Source: Lentimicrobiaceae bacterium (GTDB lineage Bacteria > Bacteroidota > Bacteroidia > Bacteroidales > Lentimicrobiaceae). From it: a stretch of DNA of 9,526 nt. The notes beneath the pieces are model-generated. The model saw nothing but the letters and a program-made list of their open reading frames with translations. It searched no databases and was not told where the DNA came from. Below, in pieces: positions 6,237 to 9,526 of this stretch; the first letter of the stretch is position 1; every line of letters starts with the position of its first letter. The translations under genes and the position numbers were made by a program. The DNA is taken from NCBI GenBank assembly GCA_028697695.1, contig JAQVEI010000054.1, positions 1 to 9,526 on the forward strand. The letters are read 5' to 3'.

Positions 6237-7460
6237 GGCAGAGGTGTTGAATTCAGGTATCCATTTTCTGATATACTCCTGCCCGGCATCAAATTTAGCC
6301 GCCTGTTCCATGGGATTGAATATCCGGAAATAGGGAGCTGCATCACATCCTGAACCGGCTGCCCACTGCCAGTTCCCATTATTGCTTGAGAGTTCATAAT
6401 CCAGCAAATGCAGCGCAAACCATGCCTCACCCCATCGCCAGTCTATCAACAGATGCTTTGTGAGGAAGCTGGCAGTAACCATGCGCACCCGGTTGTGCAT
6501 AAATCCGGTTTGTACCAGTTCACGCATGCCGGCATCAACGAGTGCAAAGCCGGTGGTTCCCTGCTTCCAGCGCTCGAACTCGCTCTGCTCATCACGCAGC
6601 GGTATGCGATCGTAAACAGGCTTAAAGGATTGATGGGTTACCTGAGGATAAGCATAAAGAATTTGCATGAAAAACTCACGCCATATCAATTCATTCAGCC
6701 ATGTTTCACTGTACAAAAGTGCAGCTTTTACCGCCTCCCGAACACTCAGTGTTCCAAAACGCAAATGGATTCCCAAACGGGTGGTGGCATCCATGGCCGG
6801 GTAATTTCTGGTTTTTGAATAATTTTTCAACAAGTCCGGAACCAAATCAGTCAAAGGATAATCAAAGTCCAGCGGTTTAAAATTCATCTCTTCCAACGAG
6901 GGCATTTTCACCGAAACATCAGGCAGCAGATTCTCCAGCAACTTCTCTGAAGGCCAATAGGGAATACCCTCTGCGCCAAGCCGGCTTTTCCAAACTTTGG
7001 CATAGGGAGTAAACACCTTGTATGGGGTACCATCCGGTTTACTGATTTCGCCCTTCTCGTAAATTACCTGATCTTTAAAACTGTAAAATTCAGCCCTATG
7101 CTTTCTTGCCAATTGCTCAATCTGAGCATCTCTTTGTGCAGCGTAAGGCTCATAGTCGTGGTTGGTATAAATGGCCTGAATGGGATATTGTGCAAACAAG
7201 TTTTCAAACACCCATACCGGATCTCCGTGATAGACCATCAATTGCCTGTTTTTTCGCTTTAGATCGTTCTGTAGCTTTTGAATACTGCGATAAATAAAAT
7301 TTACCCTCCTGTCGGTAGCCGGCAATTCATCGAGAATATGGCTGTCGAAAATAAAGACAGGTAAAATTTTAGTATTGGATGACAGCGCCTTGAATAGTCC
7401 ATGATTATCTGTGAGTCGCAAATCGCGCCGGAACCAGAAGACACTTACGGGATATTCCAT
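6222..7460 (-). CDS. phrB: Class I deoxyribodipyrimidine photolyase, C-terminus frameshifted
   Basis: A flavoprotein that repairs cyclobutane pyrimidine dimers using blue light. The N-terminal alpha/beta antenna domain starts VSVFWFRRDLRLTDNHGL (residues 5-22). The C-terminal FAD domain contains TRLGIHLRFGTLSVRE (227-242), WLNELIWREFF (254-264), MHNRVRMVTASFLTKHLLIDW (321-341) and the very conserved NNGNWQWAAGSGCDAAPYFR (360-379). By spacing, Trp341 and Trp364 correspond to E. coli Trp359 and Trp382 of the electron-transfer chain; the third position (E. coli Trp306) is Leu288. The frame ends early at a TGA (6224-6222) after ...TSAYPNP, giving 412 residues. The usual family ending continues in the -1 frame to 6160 and would give 433 residues. 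The start ATG at 7458-7460 fits the family. A cryptochrome role cannot be excluded, but the conserved residues favour photolyase. Confidence 0.92.
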   Translation of the reverse strand: MEYPVSVFWFRRDLRLTDNHGLFKALSSNTKILPVFIFDSHILDELPATDRRVNFIYRSIQKLQNDLKRKNRQLMVYHGDPVWVFENLFAQYPIQAIYTNHDYEPYAAQRDAQIEQLARKHRAEFYSFKDQVIYEKGEISKPDGTPYKVFTPYAKVWKSRLGAEGIPYWPSEKLLENLLPDVSVKMPSLEEMNFKPLDFDYPLTDLVPDLLKNYSKTRNYPAMDATTRLGIHLRFGTLSVREAVKAALLYSETWLNELIWREFFMQILYAYPQVTHQSFKPVYDRIPLRDEQSEFERWKQGTTGFALVDAGMRELVQTGFMHNRVRMVTASFLTKHLLIDWRWGEAWFALHLLDYELSSNNGNWQWAAGSGCDAAPYFRIFNPMEQAAKFDAGQEYIRKWIPEFNTSAYPNP

Positions 7461-7606
7461 ATTCTTTTTTTATGCATATCTAAACATCCCTTTTCTGTTA
7501 AAGTTCATAATAATTCAGGTGCAATTGCTTAAGAACTTTTCAAGGGTCAAAAAAAAGTGATAGCTTTGCGGCCAAATTCAGCTTTATTCATTTTAAATTA
7601 TACGCT
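7461..7606. other. Divergent intergenic region between photolyase and the PLP synthase
   Basis: A 146-bp A/T-rich region that must contain the starts of two divergent genes. Toward the plus strand a good promoter is seen (7537-7568). Toward the photolyase I found no TAnnTTTG element, no Shine-Dalgarno sequence and no convincing operator palindrome. An A run (about eight bases, 7549-7556) lies between the -33 and -7 elements of the plus-strand promoter. Confidence 0.6.
7537..7568 (+). promoter_or_regulatory. Candidate promoter of the alpha-oxoamine synthase family gene
   Basis: TAGCTTTG (7561-7568) matches the Bacteroidota -7 consensus TAnnTTTG. The -33 element is poorer: TTTTC at 7537-7541, separated by 19 bases. 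Transcription should start near 7574, giving a leader of about 33 nt before the GTG start. The leader is A/T-rich with no purine-rich ribosome binding site, as is usual in this phylum. Confidence 0.55.
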
Positions 7607-8854
7607 GTGGATCTTTTCGAAAAGAGAATTCAGAATTTAGGCCCATTGGGAAAATATGCCGACCGTGCCGATGGGTATTTTATGTTCCCTAAACTTGAAG
7701 GGGAAATAAGTAACTACATGAAGTTCAGGGGCAAAGAGGTATTGGTTTGGAGTCTAAACAACTATTTAGGCCTGGCCAATCATCCCGAGGTTAGAGAAAC
7801 CGATGCAAAAGCAGCCCGCGACTGGGGCCTTGCCTATCCTATGGGTGCCCGCATGATGTCGGGTCAAACGGTTTATCATGAACAACTTGAAAGGGAGCTT
7901 GCCGATTTTGTGGGCAAAGAAGATGCTTTCTTATTAAACTACGGCTATCAGGGGATGGTGTCCTTAATCGACAGCCTGGTTGACCGCCACGATGTGATTG
8001 TGTATGATAGTGAAGCTCATGCCTGTATTATTGATGGCGCTCGTTTGCATATGGGAAAAAGGTTTGTTTTTCCCCATAATAACATGGAAAACCTGCGTAT
8101 TCAGCTTGAGCGGGCAACCAAATTAACCGGCGAAAGCGGTGGCGGAATTCTTGTAATCACCGAAGGTGTTTATGGTATGACCGGCGATCAGGGAAACCTG
8201 AAAGAGATAGCAGCCATGAAAAAGGAGTTTAATTTCCGGCTATTGGTTGACGATGCACATGGTTTTGGTACCATGGGAGCTACAGGTGCAGGAACACATC
8301 AGGAGCAAAACGTGATGGATGAAGTAGATATTTATTTCGGAACTTTTGCTAAGGCAATAGCGGGCATTGGTGCCTTTGTAGCAACCAAACACAGCGTGGT
8401 GGACTATCTGCGCCACAACATGCGCTCCCAAACCTTTGCCAAATCATTGCCTATGCCCATAGTAATTGGCGCACTCAAACGCATGGAGATTATTCGCCGT
8501 CAACCGGAGCTTAAAGACAATTTGTGGAAAATAGTAAATGCCCTTCAAAGTGGCTTACGCAACGCCGGCTTTAATCTGGGGCCTGCAAGCACACCCGTTA
8601 CTCCCGTGCTGCTTGAAGGTGGCATACCCGAAGCTACACAAATTACAGTGGATCTGCGTGAAAACTACAATATATTCTGTTCAATAGTTACCTACCCCGT
8701 TGTACCAAAGGATGTTATTCTGCTCAGACTTATTCCAACAGCAGTACACACCCTCAAAGATGTGGATTATACCATTAAAGCATACAATGAGGTGAGGGAA
8801 AAGTTAAATGCCGGAGCTTACGCCAAGGAAATGTATGACATTTCGGTGCTCTAA
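7607..8854 (+). CDS. Alpha-oxoamine synthase family PLP enzyme (8-amino-7-oxononanoate/2-amino-3-ketobutyrate/serine palmitoyltransferase-like)
   Basis: A 415-residue fold type I PLP enzyme of the family that condenses an amino acid with an acyl thioester and releases CO2. Visible landmarks are WSLNNYLGLANHPEV (48-62), GARMMSGQTVYHEQLE (80-95), DSEAHACIIDGARL (134-147) with the PLP-stacking His138, DDAHGFGTMGATGAG (215-229), and the PLP-binding Lys249 in FGTFAKAIAGIGAF (244-257). The C-terminal domain follows, with IPTAVHTLKDVDYT (376-389). It differs from bacterial serine palmitoyltransferase as I remember it at the GTGxxGSR motif (here YPMGARMMSGQ) and at the lysine motif, so I do not assign SPT, BioF or Kbl. 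Sphingolipid or sulfonolipid (cysteate acyltransferase) synthesis are possible roles. The start is GTG at 7607-7609; no in-frame ATG lies between the promoter and it, and the next one (codon 26) would cut the conserved N-terminus. It is a single-gene unit closed by a terminator. Confidence 0.85.
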   Translation: MDLFEKRIQNLGPLGKYADRADGYFMFPKLEGEISNYMKFRGKEVLVWSLNNYLGLANHPEVRETDAKAARDWGLAYPMGARMMSGQTVYHEQLERELADFVGKEDAFLLNYGYQGMVSLIDSLVDRHDVIVYDSEAHACIIDGARLHMGKRFVFPHNNMENLRIQLERATKLTGESGGGILVITEGVYGMTGDQGNLKEIAAMKKEFNFRLLVDDAHGFGTMGATGAGTHQEQNVMDEVDIYFGTFAKAIAGIGAFVATKHSVVDYLRHNMRSQTFAKSLPMPIVIGALKRMEIIRRQPELKDNLWKIVNALQSGLRNAGFNLGPASTPVTPVLLEGGIPEATQITVDLRENYNIFCSIVTYPVVPKDVILLRLIPTAVHTLKDVDYTIKAYNEVREKLNAGAYAKEMYDISVL

Positions 8855-8880
8855 TCATTAGCAGTGAATGAAGCTTCTTG

Positions 8881-8918
8881 AAAAACCGTCTCAAAAACAA
8901 TTTTGAGGCGGTTTTTTT
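8881..8918 (+). terminator. Strong intrinsic terminator after the PLP synthase gene
   Basis: Bases 8881-8896 (AAAAACCGTCTCAAAA) pair with 8901-8916 through the core CCGTCTCAAAA/TTTTGAGGCGG, eleven pairs with one G-U, around the loop ACAA (8897-8900). A run of seven T follows (8912-8918). It begins 26 bp after the stop codon. The A run on the left arm means it could also work for minus-strand transcripts coming from the convergent aminotransferase gene. The bases from 8919 to 9035 hold nothing I recognise. Confidence 0.93.
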
Positions 8919-9035
8919 GTTGCCCTCAAAGATGCTTTGCCTGAAAAGCACTATCTCAGTCGGAGCAATCCCTGCAAAACCCTATTGGAGGGCGAAAGAC
9001 ACTAAAAACACAATCAGATACTCAAATTCAGCAAT

Positions 9036-9526
9036 TCACCGGGAAGTATGGGCAGCAACATATTGATTCACCTCCGCTGTAAACGCCTCTTGCAGTAGCC
9101 GGATTATAGGGTGATTGGTTTGATAGGCCATATCGTTGATTAGATTCACCGGCAGCACCTGCCGTGATGTACCTGAAATAAAGATGGCTTCTATACGTGT
9201 TAATTCACTCTGGTTTACATAGGCTTCTGTGAAATCAATTTCATTTTTCGCGGCAAGCTCAATAATGTATTTTCGGGTTACGCCACCCAATACAGTACCC
9301 AGAGGCGGAGTCATCAGCTTGTTTTCTTTTATAAAAAAAACATTGGAACGGCTGCCCTCAGTAATAAAACCTTCTCTATCTAACAGAAGAATCTCGTAGG
9401 CCTGCTCCGCTGATTTTAGCTGATTGGTTGCTTTTCGCAAACCCATATCCATAACCTTGGCATTGGGCTGATTGCGTTCAGCAAACAGGGTCACCACTTT
9501 CACACCGTTCTTATATTGCTCAGCCG
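9036..9526 (-). CDS. Class IV PLP aminotransferase (BCAT/D-amino acid aminotransferase/ADC lyase family), N-terminus outside window
   Basis: The last 163 codons or so of a fold type IV PLP enzyme. The frame is open to the right edge (…AEQYKNGVKVVTLFAE), so the GTG at 9501-9503 is not the start. The family core is clear: LLLDREGFITEGSRSNVFFI with the PLP-contacting Glu in ITEGS, then LMTPPLGTVLGGVTRKYIIE, then FTEAYVNQSEL, and the cofactor-phosphate-binding region FISGTSRQVLPV near the C-terminus. The catalytic lysine lies in the missing N-terminal half. Branched-chain aminotransferase, D-alanine aminotransferase and aminodeoxychorismate lyase share these motifs, and the visible part does not separate them; the GTSRQVLPV ending leans towards D-amino-acid or uncharacterised aminotransferases rather than IlvE. 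It converges with the alpha-oxoamine synthase gene; the TGA at 9036-9038 is 118 bp from the shared terminator. Confidence 0.88.
   Translation of the reverse strand, partial: AEQYKNGVKVVTLFAERNQPNAKVMDMGLRKATNQLKSAEQAYEILLLDREGFITEGSRSNVFFIKENKLMTPPLGTVLGGVTRKYIIELAAKNEIDFTEAYVNQSELTRIEAIFISGTSRQVLPVNLINDMAYQTNHPIIRLLQEAFTAEVNQYVAAHTSR

Noticed and set aside
6218..6430. 70-codon minus-strand frame inside the photolyase gene
   Set aside because: It lies in the third frame, with no family resemblance; it is neither the main photolyase frame nor the restored tail frame.
8878..9066. 62-codon plus-strand frame after the PLP synthase
   Set aside because: It begins inside the intrinsic terminator and runs into the end of the aminotransferase gene; the composition is not protein-like.
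9036..9503. GTG at 9501-9503 as the start of the class IV aminotransferase
   Set aside because: The frame stays open to the window edge and the residues before it (AEQYKNG) continue the family sequence; the catalytic lysine half is missing.
1..9526. CRISPR array, tRNA, insertion sequence, prophage or defence genes
   Set aside because: No regularly spaced repeats, cloverleaf-like sequence, transposase motifs or terminal inverted repeats were seen; the genes are ordinary chromosomal ones with uniform composition.

Overview
The window looks like a chromosomal housekeeping region of a Bacteroidota bacterium, probably of the Cytophagales type. Three things point there. A tight gene order bamD - omega-like RNA polymerase subunit - coaBC - DUF4835/PorD - recN is characteristic of that phylum. 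Good matches to the phylum's own promoter consensus (TTTG / TAnnTTTG) stand before two genes. Recognisable Shine-Dalgarno sequences are largely absent. The taxonomic placement is inferred from these signs and from the protein sequences, not from a database search.

Layout: bases 2-118 hold the last 38 codons of an unidentified plus-strand gene whose stop overlaps the stop of the next gene. From 115 to 6044 there is a run of six minus-strand genes, transcribed from right to left: bamD (outer-membrane assembly lipoprotein), an omega/Rpb6-like RNA polymerase subunit, coaBC (coenzyme A synthesis), a DUF4835/PorD exported protein, recN (DNA repair ATPase) and fabI (enoyl-ACP reductase). The first four genes are separated by only 14-31 bp. 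recN and fabI follow after gaps of 56 and 54 bp. A strong candidate promoter lies directly before bamD, so close that the message may be leaderless. A weaker one precedes recN. A class I photolyase, also on the minus strand, ends upstream of bamD; its last 24 expected residues are present in the DNA but in another reading frame.

A 146-bp divergent intergenic region separates the photolyase from a plus-strand alpha-oxoamine synthase family gene, which has its own promoter candidate and a strong intrinsic terminator. At the right edge a class IV PLP aminotransferase reads inward on the minus strand; its N-terminus lies outside the window.

Functionally, the main operon combines envelope biogenesis (BamD, PorD-like protein, FabI for fatty acids) with central functions (CoA, RNA polymerase, recombination repair). 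The alpha-oxoamine synthase could add a lipid role, since sphingolipid and sulfonolipid base synthases belong to this family, but its substrate cannot be read from the sequence.

I found no mobile element, CRISPR array, tRNA or rRNA, and nothing that amounts to a new defence or biosynthetic system. The best leads are small: the photolyase frameshift at a slippery-type heptamer, a missing tryptophan in the photolyase electron chain, replaced catalytic-position residues in CoaBC, and the possibly leaderless bamD promoter.
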